Shown: one piece after another, positions 8,272-17,052 of the stretch
Layout: each line of letters starts with the position of its first letter
Numbering within the stretch: the first letter of the stretch is position 1
NCBI RefSeq assembly: GCF_900107925.1
Contig: NZ_FNUJ01000003.1
Location: 310,001 to 374,000 of the forward strand
Origin: Amycolatopsis pretoriensis
GTDB lineage: Bacteria > Actinomycetota > Actinomycetes > Mycobacteriales > Pseudonocardiaceae
Length of the DNA: 64,000 nt
Direction of reading: 5' to 3'
Translations under genes and position numbers: made by a program
Notes under the pieces: model-generated
Database searches by the model: none
The model's input: only the letters and a program-made list of their open reading frames with translations
Told to the model about the DNA's origin: nothing

Positions 8272-8946
8272 TCACTCGCCGAAATTGCCGTCCACCAGCT
8301 CTTTCGCCTTGTCCAGCGCGGCTGCGGCCTGCGGGCCGCGCGCCCGCACGCGGATCCGGTCACCCTGGCGGGCGCCCAGCGACATCAGCGCCAGCACGCT
8401 GTGCCCGTCGGCCTCCTGGTCGCCGAGCCGGACGCTGACCTCGGCGTCGAACGCGCTCAGCGCGCGCACCAGCACCGCGGCCGGGCGCGCGTGCAGCCCG
8501 ACCTCGTTGTGCAGCACCAGCTCGATCTCGTCGCCCTCGCCGGCGGCCGGTTCGGTGAGCGTCAGGTCCTCGGGCATCCCGGCCGCGGCGGCGGCCTCCG
8601 CCACGGCTTTGCGGTCCTGGCCCGCCTGCGCCGCGACCGCGGCCGCGATCGCGCCTTCGACCAGCGGGCCGTCCGCGACGACGGCGGCCGAGGGGTCGGC
8701 CAGCGACTCGACGGCGAGCTCGGCGGTCATCTGCGCGCTGCCGAGGTCGTAGAGCAGCACGACGCCGTCGCCGGAATCGGCGCGCTGGGTGGCGGCGACG
8801 ACCTCGTCGTAGTCCGTGCCGATCGAGCCGTCGGAGAGGCCGCCGGCCGCCGTGATGGTGACGTCCGGGGCCATCTGGGCGGCCAGCTCGGCCAGGCCTT
8901 CCGCGAGCTTCGCGCTGTGCGAAACGAGCACGATGCCGACGCTCAC
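8272..8946 (-). CDS. dhaM: dihydroxyacetone kinase phosphotransfer subunit DhaM fused to HPr
   Basis: A 224-residue protein with an N-terminal EIIA-mannose-like domain (VGIVLVSHSAKLAEG, phospho-His at residue 10) and a C-terminal HPr domain (NEVGLHARPAAVLV, His near 152). The EI-like domain of E. coli DhaM is absent. It relays phosphate from PEP through the PTS to DhaL-bound ADP. It is last in dhaK-dhaL-dhaM and overlaps dhaL by four bases. Confidence 0.9.
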   Translation of the reverse strand: MSVGIVLVSHSAKLAEGLAELAAQMAPDVTITAAGGLSDGSIGTDYDEVVAATQRADSGDGVVLLYDLGSAQMTAELAVESLADPSAAVVADGPLVEGAIAAAVAAQAGQDRKAVAEAAAAAGMPEDLTLTEPAAGEGDEIELVLHNEVGLHARPAAVLVRALSAFDAEVSVRLGDQEADGHSVLALMSLGARQGDRIRVRARGPQAAAALDKAKELVDGNFGE

Positions 8947-9572
8947 CGGGCGGCCTCCGCGAACGCGCGCAGCAGCAGCGCCGACGACCGGGCACCGGGG
9001 TCGAGGTGCCCGACCGCCCGCTCGCCGAGGTAGGACGCCCGGCCCTTGCGCGGCACCAGGTCCACTGTGGACTCCGCGCCGCGATCGGCGGCGTCGGCCG
9101 CCGCGGTCAGCACCGCGGCGACGTCCCCGCCGTCCCCGGCCGCCTTCTCCGCGGCCGACACCGCCGGGATCAGGGCGTCGACCATGGTCGCGTCGCCGCC
9201 CACGGCCTTGCCGCGGGCCTGGACGCCTTCGAGCCCGGCGCGCAACGCGTCCAGCAGCGCCGGGACGTCGAGCTCGGACGCGGTGCCCAGCATGGCCGAC
9301 GCCCGCAGGAAGGCCGTGCCGTACAACGGGCCGGCCGCCCCGCCGACCTTGGAGATCAACGTCGTCGCGACGAGCTTCAGCACCCCGCCCGGAGTGTCCG
9401 GAACAGCGGAGTCGAGGGCCGCGACGACGGCGGTGAACCCGCGGTTCAGGTTCTCGCCGTGGTCGCCGTCGCCGATCGCGCGGTCGAGGTCGATCAGCTC
9501 GGCGCGGTGCTCGGCGACGACGGCCGCGGCGGCGCGCACGGCGGCCGCGACCCCGTCGGCCTTGCAGGTCAT
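8943..9572 (-). CDS. dhaL: dihydroxyacetone kinase ADP-binding subunit DhaL
   Basis: A 209-residue DhaL. LIDLDRAIGDGDHGENLNRG (about residues 28-47) holds the Asp cluster that coordinates Mg and ADP; GKVGGAAGPLYGTAF follows the nucleotide cap. It keeps ADP bound and is rephosphorylated by DhaM. Start MTCKADG overlaps the dhaK stop (ATGA), so ATG 9572 is preferred over the in-frame GTG-like start four codons upstream. One exact GTCCACTGTGGAC palindrome lies within it. Confidence 0.92.
   Translation of the reverse strand: MTCKADGVAAAVRAAAAVVAEHRAELIDLDRAIGDGDHGENLNRGFTAVVAALDSAVPDTPGGVLKLVATTLISKVGGAAGPLYGTAFLRASAMLGTASELDVPALLDALRAGLEGVQARGKAVGGDATMVDALIPAVSAAEKAAGDGGDVAAVLTAAADAADRGAESTVDLVPRKGRASYLGERAVGHLDPGARSSALLLRAFAEAAR
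9060..9072. repeat. GTCCACTGTGGAC palindrome (exact copy)
   Basis: Exact copy of the 13-bp palindrome inside dhaL, in the frame that encodes Ser-Thr-Val-Asp using the Thr codon ACA. Confidence 0.7.
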
Positions 9573-10573
9573 CAGAGCCCCCACCGCAGGGCCGCGGTGT
9601 TGACCGGTGCGTCCCAGAGCTCGGTCAGCTCGTCGTCCAGTTTGAGCAACGTCAGACTCATCCCCTGCATCTCGAGGCTGGTGATGTAGGGCCCGACCAG
9701 CCGGCGTTCGACCACGATCCCACGCTCGGCGAGCAAGCGCTCAGCGATGCCGTGGGCCAGGTAGAGCTCGACGAGCGGAGTGGCCCCCATCGAGTTGGTG
9801 AACAGCAGCACGCGGTCACCCGAGGAGAACGGCAGATCGGACACGACCGCCTCGACCAGCCGCGCCACCAGCGCGTCGGCCGGTTCGAGCGGGATCCGTT
9901 CGCGGCCCGGCTCGCCGTGGATGCCGATGCCGAACTCGATCTCGCCGTCGCCGAGGTCGAAGCTGGGGGTGCCGGCGTGCGGCACGGTCGGCGCGGTCAG
10001 CGCGACGCCGATCGAGCGCACCTGGCCGATCACCTTCTCCGCCAGCGCGGTCACGGCGTCGAGGGAGTCGCCGCGCTCGGCGGCCGCGCCGGTGATCTTC
10101 TCCAGCAGCACCGTGCCGCCGACCCCGCGGCGGCCCGCGGTGTAGGTCGAGTCCTTGACCGCGACGTCGTCGTCGATCACGACGCTGCGGACCTCGAGGC
10201 CCTCGGCCGCGGCCAGCTCGGCGGCCGTCTCGAAGTTCAGCACGTCGCCGGTGTAGTTCTTCACGATGAGCAGGGCGCCCGCGTCGCCGGTGGTCGCGGT
10301 GACGGCGGCCTGCACGGCGTCCGGCGTCGGCGAGGTGAACACCGCCCCGGGCACGGCGGCGGCGAGCATGCCCGGGCCGACGAACCCGCCGTGCAGCGGC
10401 TCGTGCCCGGACCCGCCGCCGGAGATGACCGCGACCTTGCCCGCGACCGGCGCGTCGGCGCGCACCACGACGTCGGGGTCGTACTGGACGCGGAGGACGT
10501 CGGCGTGCGCGGCGGCGAGGCCCCGCAGCGACTCCGCGACGACGTTCGCCGGATCGTTGATGATCTTCTTCAC
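9572..10573 (-). CDS. dhaK: dihydroxyacetone kinase substrate-binding subunit DhaK
   Basis: A 333-residue DhaK with GGGSGHEPLHGGFVG near residues 51-65 and the substrate histidine in GIHGEPGRE near 219, which binds dihydroxyacetone as a hemiaminal. With DhaL and DhaM it makes dihydroxyacetone phosphate in the cytosol, feeding glycolysis from glycerol or dihydroxyacetone. It is first in the operon; the gap upstream to 10640 is too short for a separate regulator gene, and no DhaR/DhaS activator is adjacent. Confidence 0.93.
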   Translation of the reverse strand: MKKIINDPANVVAESLRGLAAAHADVLRVQYDPDVVVRADAPVAGKVAVISGGGSGHEPLHGGFVGPGMLAAAVPGAVFTSPTPDAVQAAVTATTGDAGALLIVKNYTGDVLNFETAAELAAAEGLEVRSVVIDDDVAVKDSTYTAGRRGVGGTVLLEKITGAAAERGDSLDAVTALAEKVIGQVRSIGVALTAPTVPHAGTPSFDLGDGEIEFGIGIHGEPGRERIPLEPADALVARLVEAVVSDLPFSSGDRVLLFTNSMGATPLVELYLAHGIAERLLAERGIVVERRLVGPYITSLEMQGMSLTLLKLDDELTELWDAPVNTAALRWGL

Positions 10574-10640
10574 GGCAGCCTCCGGCGCATCGGCGGGTGG
10601 GGTGACCCCTTCCTACCTCTCCGCGCGGCCGACCGCCAGA

Positions 10641-11654
10641 TCAGGGTTTCGGCAGCTTCGTAACGACGTTCTTGGCGACGGCTACCGCCTTGCCGCACGG
10701 ATCGTCGGAGTCCGCTTGGGCGGCGTAGCTGCGGTAGTCCACTTGGGCCAGTTCGACGTCGTCGCCCTGCCACGGCCGGTGCTGCCACTCGACCTCGCAC
10801 TCCGACGAGCTCGCCGTCCCCTTCTTCTGGAAGCCGGTGATCCCGCCGCCGAGGTCCACCTTGGAGTATCCGTCTCCCTCGAGGGGCGGGAGGCCGGGCA
10901 GGAACTCGACGGTGATGGTCGGGTCGGTGCCGTTGCTCTTCCAGTCGCAGGAGTGCAGGCCGGTGGGCGCGGACTTCGGCGACGGCACGGCGGCGGTCAC
11001 CGCCGCGGTGTCGGCGGCCGCGCACGGGTCGGCGGTCAGGACGGTGCCCGACGGCGTCGAGTACTTCTCCGGCCCGTTGTGCACCTTCTGGACCGCGGCT
11101 TCCATCACGGCTTGACCGGGACGGCACGGGTCGCCGGGGTAGGTGACCGACAGCGTCAGGGCCAGGTCGGGGTTGAGCGCCGTCATCGCCGCGACCGTGC
11201 AGCTGGTGTCGTCGGTCTTGTTGACGCGCAGCGGCAGCCCGCCCACCTGGCCGGTCGTCTTGTCCGCGCGCGGCAGCAGCGTGTTGCCGATCTCGAACTC
11301 GAGCCGGATCTCCTTGCCACCCGGGTCCTTCACCTTGTTGCTGCACCGGTCGAAGGCGATCGACGACGGCGACGGGTCCGCGTCGACCGTGCCGAGCCCG
11401 AGCGAGCCGAGGGCGTCCTTGGTCAGGAACTGGCACGGCTTGATCGTGCGCAGCACGTTCGCCGCCACGGCGGCGTCGGTGATCGGGCCGTCGGAGACCT
11501 GGCCGGTGCCGGCCGCCGCGGGCACCGTCGTCCGCGCGAAGTTGGACTTGCCGAGGTCCTGCCCGCACGCGGTCAGCGGCAGCGCGAGGGCGGTGACCAG
11601 CAGGAACAGCTTCGGGAGACGGCGGCGCCGAGCGTCAGGGAGCACGCGGTGCAC
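10641..11654 (-). CDS. lipoprotein with DUF3558-like domains
   Basis: A lipoprotein of about 337 residues. The N-terminus has Arg/Lys, a hydrophobic stretch (LFLLVTALALPL) and lipobox LTAC, so it should be anchored outside the membrane. Two halves each carry conserved Cys in contexts like IKPCQFLTKDALGSLG and DPCAAADTAAV, resembling the DUF3558 lipoproteins of Actinobacteria. The start is uncertain: TTG 11687, GTG 11654 and GTG 11645 are in frame; 11654 gives a normal signal peptide. It follows the symporter and the small membrane protein and may serve the same transport task. Confidence 0.7.
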   Translation of the reverse strand: MHRVLPDARRRRLPKLFLLVTALALPLTACGQDLGKSNFARTTVPAAAGTGQVSDGPITDAAVAANVLRTIKPCQFLTKDALGSLGLGTVDADPSPSSIAFDRCSNKVKDPGGKEIRLEFEIGNTLLPRADKTTGQVGGLPLRVNKTDDTSCTVAAMTALNPDLALTLSVTYPGDPCRPGQAVMEAAVQKVHNGPEKYSTPSGTVLTADPCAAADTAAVTAAVPSPKSAPTGLHSCDWKSNGTDPTITVEFLPGLPPLEGDGYSKVDLGGGITGFQKKGTASSSECEVEWQHRPWQGDDVELAQVDYRSYAAQADSDDPCGKAVAVAKNVVTKLPKP

Positions 11655-11692
11655 GGTATCCGGAACCGCGTGTCCCTGTCCGGGCAACCCGG

Positions 11693-11977
11693 CTATTCGG
11701 CCGCGGCCGCGGGTGTGTCGTCGCTCTCGGGCTCGGCCGGCACGACCAGCGGCCGGACGCGGGCCCAGATGATGAACAACGCGGAGACCACCAGCATGCC
11801 GATGCCGGCCCAGAGGTTGATGTTGACGCCGGCGGCCTTGGCGATCTCCTCGTCGGAGGTGAAGGCCGCACCCATGATCGTCAGGATGATCCCGTAGACG
11901 CCGATCAGCAGGGCGATGATCAGCCGGATGTCGAAGGCGCCGGCCTTGCGCGGCCGCGCTCCGGATTCGGTAGCCAT
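11693..11977 (-). CDS. small two-helix membrane protein next to the symporter
   Basis: A 94-residue protein with two predicted membrane helices (LIIALLIGVYGIILTIMGAAF, about residues 19-39, described by position; and about 56-72) and a short acidic C-terminal tail. It begins 10 bp after the symporter stop and is almost certainly co-transcribed. Small subunits like this accompany many actinobacterial SSS transporters; a partner role is inferred from position only. No enzymatic motif is visible. Confidence 0.7.
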   Translation of the reverse strand: MATESGARPRKAGAFDIRLIIALLIGVYGIILTIMGAAFTSDEEIAKAAGVNINLWAGIGMLVVSALFIIWARVRPLVVPAEPESDDTPAAAAE

Positions 11978-11987
11978 TGCGGCCTCC

Positions 11988-13685
11988 TCAGAAGATCGCG
12001 TTGAGGGCGATGGTCAGGATGAGCACGATGCCCGCGAGCAGGCCCGGCTTGCGGTACCAGCCCGCGTTCTCGCCGGTGTCGTCGTGCTTGCGCGTCTCCT
12101 TCGGGGTCAGCGAGTAGACCAGCCCCACCAGCTCTTCGTCCGGCTTCGGCTTGGTCGCCAGCGACACCACGACGCTCACCACGATGTCGACGACGAACGC
12201 GACACCCGCGGCGACGAAGCTGGTGCCCTGCCCCTCCAGGCCGATGTACCCCGCCTGCGACATGCCCCAGATCGTGATCGCCGACGCGGTACCGAGCACC
12301 AGGCCGCTCCAGCCGGCGTGCGGGGTCATCCGCTTCCAGAACATGCCGAGGATGAACGTCGCGAACAGCGGCGCGTTGAAGAAGGAGAACAGGTCCTGCA
12401 GGTAGTTCAGGATGTTCCCGGAGTTCGACGCGATGAACGCGGTGCCGATGGCGAGGATCGTGCCGACCGACGTCACCACGCGCCCGAGGCGCAGGTAGTA
12501 GCCGTCCGGCTTGTCCTTTTTGATGTAGGTCTGCCAGATGTCGTACGTGAAGACCGTGTTGAACGAGCTGAGGTTCGCCGCCATGCCGGCCATGAAGGAG
12601 GCCAGCAGGCCGGCGATCGCGATGCCGAGCATGCCGTTCGGCAGCAGGTCGCGCATCAGCAGCAGCAGCGCGTTGTTGAACGTGACGCCGCTTTCGGCCT
12701 TGCCTCCGTCGAGCAGCACCTGCTTGTCCTTGACGTACTCGGACACGGTGACCGCAGCGATCATGCCGGGGATGATCACGATGAACGGGACCAGCATCTT
12801 CGGGAACGCGCCGATGATCGGCGTGCGCCGCGCGGCGGACATGCTCTTCGACGCCATCGCGCGCTGGACCTCGACGAAGTTCGTCGTCCAGTAACCGAAC
12901 GACAGCACGAAGCCCAGACCGAACACGATGCCGAGAATCGACAGGATGTTGTTGCCGAAGCCGGTGAGGTTGTCACCCGGCCAGGAGTGCAGCTGCGCGG
13001 TGCCGCCCGGGCTGTTGGTCACCTTGTCGACCAGGCCCTGCCAGCCGCCGACCTTGACCAGGCCGATGATCGTCAGCGGCACCAGCGCGATGACGATCAC
13101 GAAGAACTGCAGCACCTCGTTGTAGATCGCGGCGGAGAGGCCGCCGAGCGCGGTGTAGGAGAGCACGATCGCGGCGGCGACGATGATCGACACCCACAGC
13201 GGCCAGCCGAGCAGGAGGTTGACCACGCTGGCCAGCAGGAACAGGTTCGCGCCCGCGATCAGGATCTGCGCGGCGGCGAAGCTGACGCCGTTGACGAGGT
13301 GGGCCGGCTTGCCGAAGCGCCGGCGCATGAACTCAGGGACGCTGCGGACCTTCGAGCCGTAGTAGAACGGCATCATCACGATGCCGAGGAACAGCATCGC
13401 CGGGATCGCGCCGATCCAGAAGTAGTGGACGGTCGGCAGGCCGTACTGGGCGCCGTTGGCCGACATGCCCATCACCTCGACCGCGCCGAGGTTCGCCGAG
13501 ATGAATGCCAGGCCGGTGACCCAGGCGGGTAGCGACCGGCCCGACAGGAAGAAGTCGAGACTGCTCGACACCTGCCGCCGCGCCAGGTACCCGATACCGA
13601 GCACGAGCACGAAATAGAACGCCAACTCGATGTAGTCGATCGCGCTCGCGTCGAGTCGCAGGTTCGCATCGGCTAGGACGAGCAC
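11988..13685 (-). CDS. sodium:solute symporter (SSS family)
   Basis: A 565-residue integral membrane protein with the SSS fold: about 13 helices, DFFLSGRSLPAWVTGLAF near residue 45-62, and a conserved AANLSSFNTVFTYDIW stretch near 360-375. It probably imports a sugar, carboxylate or similar solute with sodium. GTG 13685 is preferred over the in-frame GTG 13694 because AGAGGTGGG then sits at ribosome-site distance. It is first of a three-gene operon with the small membrane protein and the lipoprotein. Substrate not assignable from sequence. Confidence 0.88.
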   Translation of the reverse strand: MLVLADANLRLDASAIDYIELAFYFVLVLGIGYLARRQVSSSLDFFLSGRSLPAWVTGLAFISANLGAVEVMGMSANGAQYGLPTVHYFWIGAIPAMLFLGIVMMPFYYGSKVRSVPEFMRRRFGKPAHLVNGVSFAAAQILIAGANLFLLASVVNLLLGWPLWVSIIVAAAIVLSYTALGGLSAAIYNEVLQFFVIVIALVPLTIIGLVKVGGWQGLVDKVTNSPGGTAQLHSWPGDNLTGFGNNILSILGIVFGLGFVLSFGYWTTNFVEVQRAMASKSMSAARRTPIIGAFPKMLVPFIVIIPGMIAAVTVSEYVKDKQVLLDGGKAESGVTFNNALLLLMRDLLPNGMLGIAIAGLLASFMAGMAANLSSFNTVFTYDIWQTYIKKDKPDGYYLRLGRVVTSVGTILAIGTAFIASNSGNILNYLQDLFSFFNAPLFATFILGMFWKRMTPHAGWSGLVLGTASAITIWGMSQAGYIGLEGQGTSFVAAGVAFVVDIVVSVVVSLATKPKPDEELVGLVYSLTPKETRKHDDTGENAGWYRKPGLLAGIVLILTIALNAIF

Positions 13686-13801
13686 CCGACCCACCTCTTT
13701 TCAAACTGGACAACAACCCACAGGAATCACCACTGTCCTGTCGGATCCGGACAGTACTGCATGGATTCAGGGTCGGCACGCTGACGTGTCCAAAGTGGCC
13801 G

Positions 13802-13845
13802 GAGGGCGCGTCTCCCCAGCCCGTGAGCTGGGAAAACGCGCCCTC
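13802..13845 (-). terminator. compound hairpin after the papain-like gene
   Basis: GAGGGCGCGT at 13802-13811 pairs perfectly with ACGCGCCCTC at 13836-13845, with an inner CCCAGC/GCTGGG stem. It lies 30 bp past the stop of the papain-like gene. The gap 13686-13875 otherwise shows only the symporter promoter region. Confidence 0.65.
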
Positions 13846-13875
13846 TTGTTGGTGCGCCGCGGGAGCGGTGGCGGA

Positions 13876-14652
13876 TCAGCGGTCGGTCGGGACCCCGATC
13901 TCGCCCTCTTCGTCGATCAGCTTGGCCAGCACTTCGTCGGGCAGGTAGGTGCGGTGCGGGTAGCCCGGGCCCCACGAGTTGAGCAGCGGCACGGCGCCGA
14001 GTTCGTCCGCGCGCGGGTTGGCGAGCACGGAGTGCACGTCGTCGACCGACTTGGCCCAGCGGAACGCCTTGATGCCCTGCTTGGCCTCGGGCACGTACTT
14101 CTCGCGCGCCTGCCAGTCGTCGTTCTTGAACGAGTCGTCCCAGAGAACGTGCCCGGCTTCCTTGAGCACCTCGGCGGCGGCCCGCACCGACGTGCCGTTG
14201 TCGTCGCCGGGGTTGGTTTCGGGCCATTCGTCGCGCTTCTTGGCCGAGTCCCAGAGCCAGCGGGCGGTGTACTCGCTGCCGTTGAAGATCGACATGCACC
14301 GCGACCAGCCGAACCCGACGCAGGCGCCTTCCTTGCCCTGGTCGTAGAAGCCGTACCAGGCATCGGTGTCCGGGGTGCCGCCCGGTTCGAGGCAGACGCA
14401 GTGCCCGCCCCGGATCCGGCCGAGCTTCCCGACGCCGGCTTTGGCGATGAAGAACTCCCCGGAGGTCTCGTCCTGCTCCGGCTTGTCGAAGGCGGAGTAC
14501 CAGTTGACCCCGATCACGACCGGCGCCCGGGTGGGCCGGTCGTCGTCGGACAACGCGGTCAGCGGGTACCGTTCGACGTGCCGCCAGTCGTCCGGAATGA
14601 ACCGCCCGAGCCGTGGATCGGCCGGATCGGAACCGAGTGGGCGATAACGCAT
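13876..14652 (-). CDS. papain-like (C1-type) cysteine peptidase-fold protein, permuted motif order
   Basis: A 258-residue protein with the papain motifs in an unusual order. YDQGKEGACVGFGWS (about residues 103-117) matches the oxyanion Gln (Q105) and Cys (C111) with the papain spacing of six. NSWG at 225-228 matches the Asn motif. The only good His candidate, RGGHCVCL (H84), precedes the Cys instead of lying between Cys and Asn, together with its usual neighbour GVNWYSAFDKP (48-58). NGTSVRAAAEVLKEAG (152-167) is the usual helix after Cys. No signal peptide. Start MRYRPLG at 14652 has GGAGGAGG upstream. It resembles papain-like proteins I recall from actinobacteria and their phages; activity is inferred. 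Confidence 0.65.
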   Translation of the reverse strand: MRYRPLGSDPADPRLGRFIPDDWRHVERYPLTALSDDDRPTRAPVVIGVNWYSAFDKPEQDETSGEFFIAKAGVGKLGRIRGGHCVCLEPGGTPDTDAWYGFYDQGKEGACVGFGWSRCMSIFNGSEYTARWLWDSAKKRDEWPETNPGDDNGTSVRAAAEVLKEAGHVLWDDSFKNDDWQAREKYVPEAKQGIKAFRWAKSVDDVHSVLANPRADELGAVPLLNSWGPGYPHRTYLPDEVLAKLIDEEGEIGVPTDR

Positions 14653-15047
14653 GACATCCTCCTCCGTGCAGGCGAAAACGCGCGCACACCGGCCGGACGA
14701 AGTGGCGCACCCCGAGCTCGAAGGCGGATCGGAAACGTAGGCACGACAGAGAAAAGACGGCCGAGCACACCACCCTCCGGCCACGCCGGACGCACCGGCG
14801 GAACCCCTCGAAATAAGTGTGCCACTCGCCGGCGGGAAAGGATCCCGAACTCACCCGAACAGCGCATAAATCCAGGTCAGAATGGGCTGGATAACTACGC
14901 GTCCACCTATCGGGTCAACGATTTCCTTGCGGAGTAATCAGGCGGGAAACGAGATACGGGAATCCGGCATCGATTCGGTATCAGTGTTTCAGTAACAGCC
15001 AGGAGCGGCCGGGCGACTCCTGGGCGTCGCGCGGTGACTGGAGAGTC
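14653..15047. other. 395-bp intergenic region
   Basis: No credible gene. The part from about 14860 to 14990 is noticeably richer in A/T than its surroundings and probably carries the promoters for both flanking, divergently oriented genes. No strong hairpin, tRNA or riboswitch was recognised. Confidence 0.5.
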
Positions 15048-15785
15048 ATGCGTTCCGCCACAACGGCCCGGGAGATCTGGCGGACGGCGTCATCGCGATC
15101 CTTCGGCGGCTTGCGGCTGACCGGGACCGCGGTTGTCGAGGGCGCCGGCGACCGAGCTCTGCGCCACTCCCTGACGGGACTGTCCGCGAGGGTCGAGATC
15201 CGGAGCGCCCGGACCGGTCGCGTCACGGTTCCCAGGGTGCCGTTCCTCGGAATCCTCGCGCTGGCGGTCAAGAAGGAGCAGTACGACACCGAAGTCAACC
15301 TGGTCATCGAAGGGCGGGGAACGAGACTCGAACGAGCGGTGAGCCTCCGCAAGCACCCGGACGGCGCGGACGTGGCGCGAGAGTTCGCCGAGCAGCTGAA
15401 TCACCTCAACGCGCACCCCGCGTCGAACCGCCGCGAGCAAAGCCGGCCGCGGGGCGGCCAGGAGCGCTTCGACGTTGCCCTGCTCAACGCGGGCGCCCGT
15501 CAGGTCGAAGTCGTGCGGGCGGTCCGCCACCTCGTGCGGGGCATCGGTCTGATCGATGCCAAGGAACTGGTGACCGGCACCCCGTCGAACTGCTGCGGCC
15601 CTCAGTCCGCCACCCGCCGGAACCGCGGCACCACACCACCAGCCGTCTCGACCGGCTCGGTGAACATCGCCTCCGGGCGCACCCACAGCCCCCGCGCGCC
15701 GTACAGCGCCCGGTACACCACCAGCCGCTCCTCGGTCTCGCTGTGGCGCGCCACCCCGATGACCTCGTACTCGCCGCCCTTGTAG
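15048..15785 (+). pseudogene. 3'-decayed gene with L7/L12-like C-terminal domain
   Basis: ATG 15048 opens a frame whose first 180 or so codons look real. Residues 16-125 form an unassigned domain (a hydrophobic strand near PRVPFLGILALAV and REFAEQLNHLN at 111-121). Residues 141-180, FDVALLNAGARQVEVVRAVR onward to AKELVTGTPS, match the start of the ribosomal L7/L12 C-terminal fold. The last third of that fold is missing: from about 15600 the frame runs antisense through the DUF1653 gene to a stop at 15785. I read this as a gene whose 3' end was lost. It could still be expressed with an unusual tail. Confidence 0.5.
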
Positions 15786-15808
15786 TGGACGTACCGGCCC
15801 GGCTCCAC
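15602..15808 (-). CDS. DUF1653 protein
   Basis: A 68-residue DUF1653 protein: RYVHYKGGEYEV, VARHSETEERLVVYRALYG and LWVRPEAMF are the family hallmarks, essentially full length. Function unknown; the family is common in bacteria as a small soluble domain. The GTG start is one base past the stop of nucS, so it is co-transcribed with the mismatch-repair nuclease. Confidence 0.85.
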   Translation of the reverse strand: MEPGRYVHYKGGEYEVIGVARHSETEERLVVYRALYGARGLWVRPEAMFTEPVETAGGVVPRFRRVAD

Positions 15809-15809
15809 C

Positions 15810-16469
15810 TCAGAACAGCCGGAACTCGTCGGACTCGATGCCGCGCAGCTCGTCGTAGTCCAGCGTCAAACAGCGGATCCCGCGGTCCTCGGCCAGCGTC
15901 CGGGCCTGGGGCTTGATGATCTGGGCCGCGAACACCCCCTGGACCGGCGCCAGCAGCGGGTCGCGGTTGAGCAGCTCCAAATACCTCGTCAGCTGCTCGA
16001 CGCCGTCGATTTCGCCGCGACGCTTGATCTCCACCGCCACCGACTTGCCGTCCGCGTCGCGGGCCATGATGTCTACCGGGCCGATCGCCGTCGGGAACTC
16101 GCGGCGGACCAGCGTGTAGCCGTCGCCCAGCGTCTTGATGTGCTCGGCCAGCAGCTCCTGCAGGTGTGCTTCCACGCCGTCCTTCTGCAGGCCCGGCTCC
16201 GCGCCCAGTGCTTGCGAGTAGTCGTGGAAGACCTCCTCGATGGAGATCACCAGCTTCTCGCCCTGCTTGTTCTCGACGATCCAGATCTTGCCGTCCTCGA
16301 TCAGCCAGCAGGGCGGGCTCATCCAGTTCAACGGCTTGTACGCACGGTCGTCGGAGTGGACCGACACCGAGCCGTCGGACTTCACGAGCAGCAGACGGGT
16401 GGCCATCGGCAGGTGGGCGGTGAGCCGGCCGGCGTAGTCGACCTGGCACCGCGCGATCACGAGACGCAC
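15810..16469 (-). CDS. nucS: mismatch-specific endonuclease NucS
   Basis: A 219-residue NucS/EndoMS. N-terminal DNA-binding part [21 protein letters not shown]-terminal nuclease with [20 protein letters not shown] (about residues 143-162) holding the catalytic Asp, Glu and Lys. In Actinobacteria without MutS/MutL it cuts both strands at mismatches and works with the beta clamp; the C-terminal SDEFRLF resembles a clamp-binding tail. GTG 16469 is chosen by alignment to mycobacterial NucS; the open frame extends 16 codons upstream into the divergent Nudix gene region. Confidence 0.92.
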   Translation of the reverse strand: MRLVIARCQVDYAGRLTAHLPMATRLLLVKSDGSVSVHSDDRAYKPLNWMSPPCWLIEDGKIWIVENKQGEKLVISIEEVFHDYSQALGAEPGLQKDGVEAHLQELLAEHIKTLGDGYTLVRREFPTAIGPVDIMARDADGKSVAVEIKRRGEIDGVEQLTRYLELLNRDPLLAPVQGVFAAQIIKPQARTLAEDRGIRCLTLDYDELRGIESDEFRLF

Positions 16470-16506
16470 CCGAGGAGGGTAGGACAGGGTCGGTGATACT
16501 GGGTGC

Positions 16507-17052
16507 GTGGACCCCATTCAGCGTGTCGCGTCCCGCGAGGTGTACCGGAACAACTGGATGACCGTGCGCGAGGACGACATCCGCCGCCCGGACGGCTCGG
16601 CCGGCGTCTACGGCGTGATCGACAAGCCGGACTACGCCCTCGTCATCGCCCAGGACGGCGACCGGTTCCGGCTGGTCGAGCAGTTCCGCTACCCGCTCGG
16701 CGAACGCCGCTGGGAGTTCCCGCAGGGCACCGCGCCCGGCCTCGCCGACACACCGCCCGCCGAGCTCGCCGCGCGCGAGCTGCGCGAGGAGACGGGCCTG
16801 CGCGCCGGCTCGATGGTGCCGCTCGGCAAGCTCGACGTCGCCGCCGGCATGAGCAGCCAGCGCGGCTGGGTGTTCCTCGCCACGGACATCACCGAGGGCG
16901 AACCCGAGCGCGAGCACGAAGAACAGGACATGAAAAGCGCGTGGTTCTCCCGCGCGGACCTCGAGAAGATGATCCTGGCCGGGGAGATCACCGACGCGCA
17001 GTCGGTCGCCGCGTGGGCGCAGCTCATGCTCTTCGAGCGGCACCGGCCTTGA
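16507..17052 (+). CDS. Nudix hydrolase (ADP-ribose pyrophosphatase-like)
   Basis: A 181-residue Nudix protein. The box runs from [20 protein letters not shown] (about residues 79-98) with the REXXEE catalytic glutamates. WEFPQGT and the C-terminal AQSVAAW segment suit the ADP-sugar pyrophosphatase subgroup, but the substrate is unproven. The start is 37 bp from the divergent nucS start, so the two share a promoter region. Its 3' end overlaps the convergent DUF2867 gene by 29 bases. Confidence 0.85.
   Translation: MDPIQRVASREVYRNNWMTVREDDIRRPDGSAGVYGVIDKPDYALVIAQDGDRFRLVEQFRYPLGERRWEFPQGTAPGLADTPPAELAARELREETGLRAGSMVPLGKLDVAAGMSSQRGWVFLATDITEGEPEREHEEQDMKSAWFSRADLEKMILAGEITDAQSVAAWAQLMLFERHRP

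Noticed and set aside
13686..13801. Possible small gene between the symporter and the hairpin
   Set aside because: No frame with a ribosome site or recognisable sequence; treated as promoter region.
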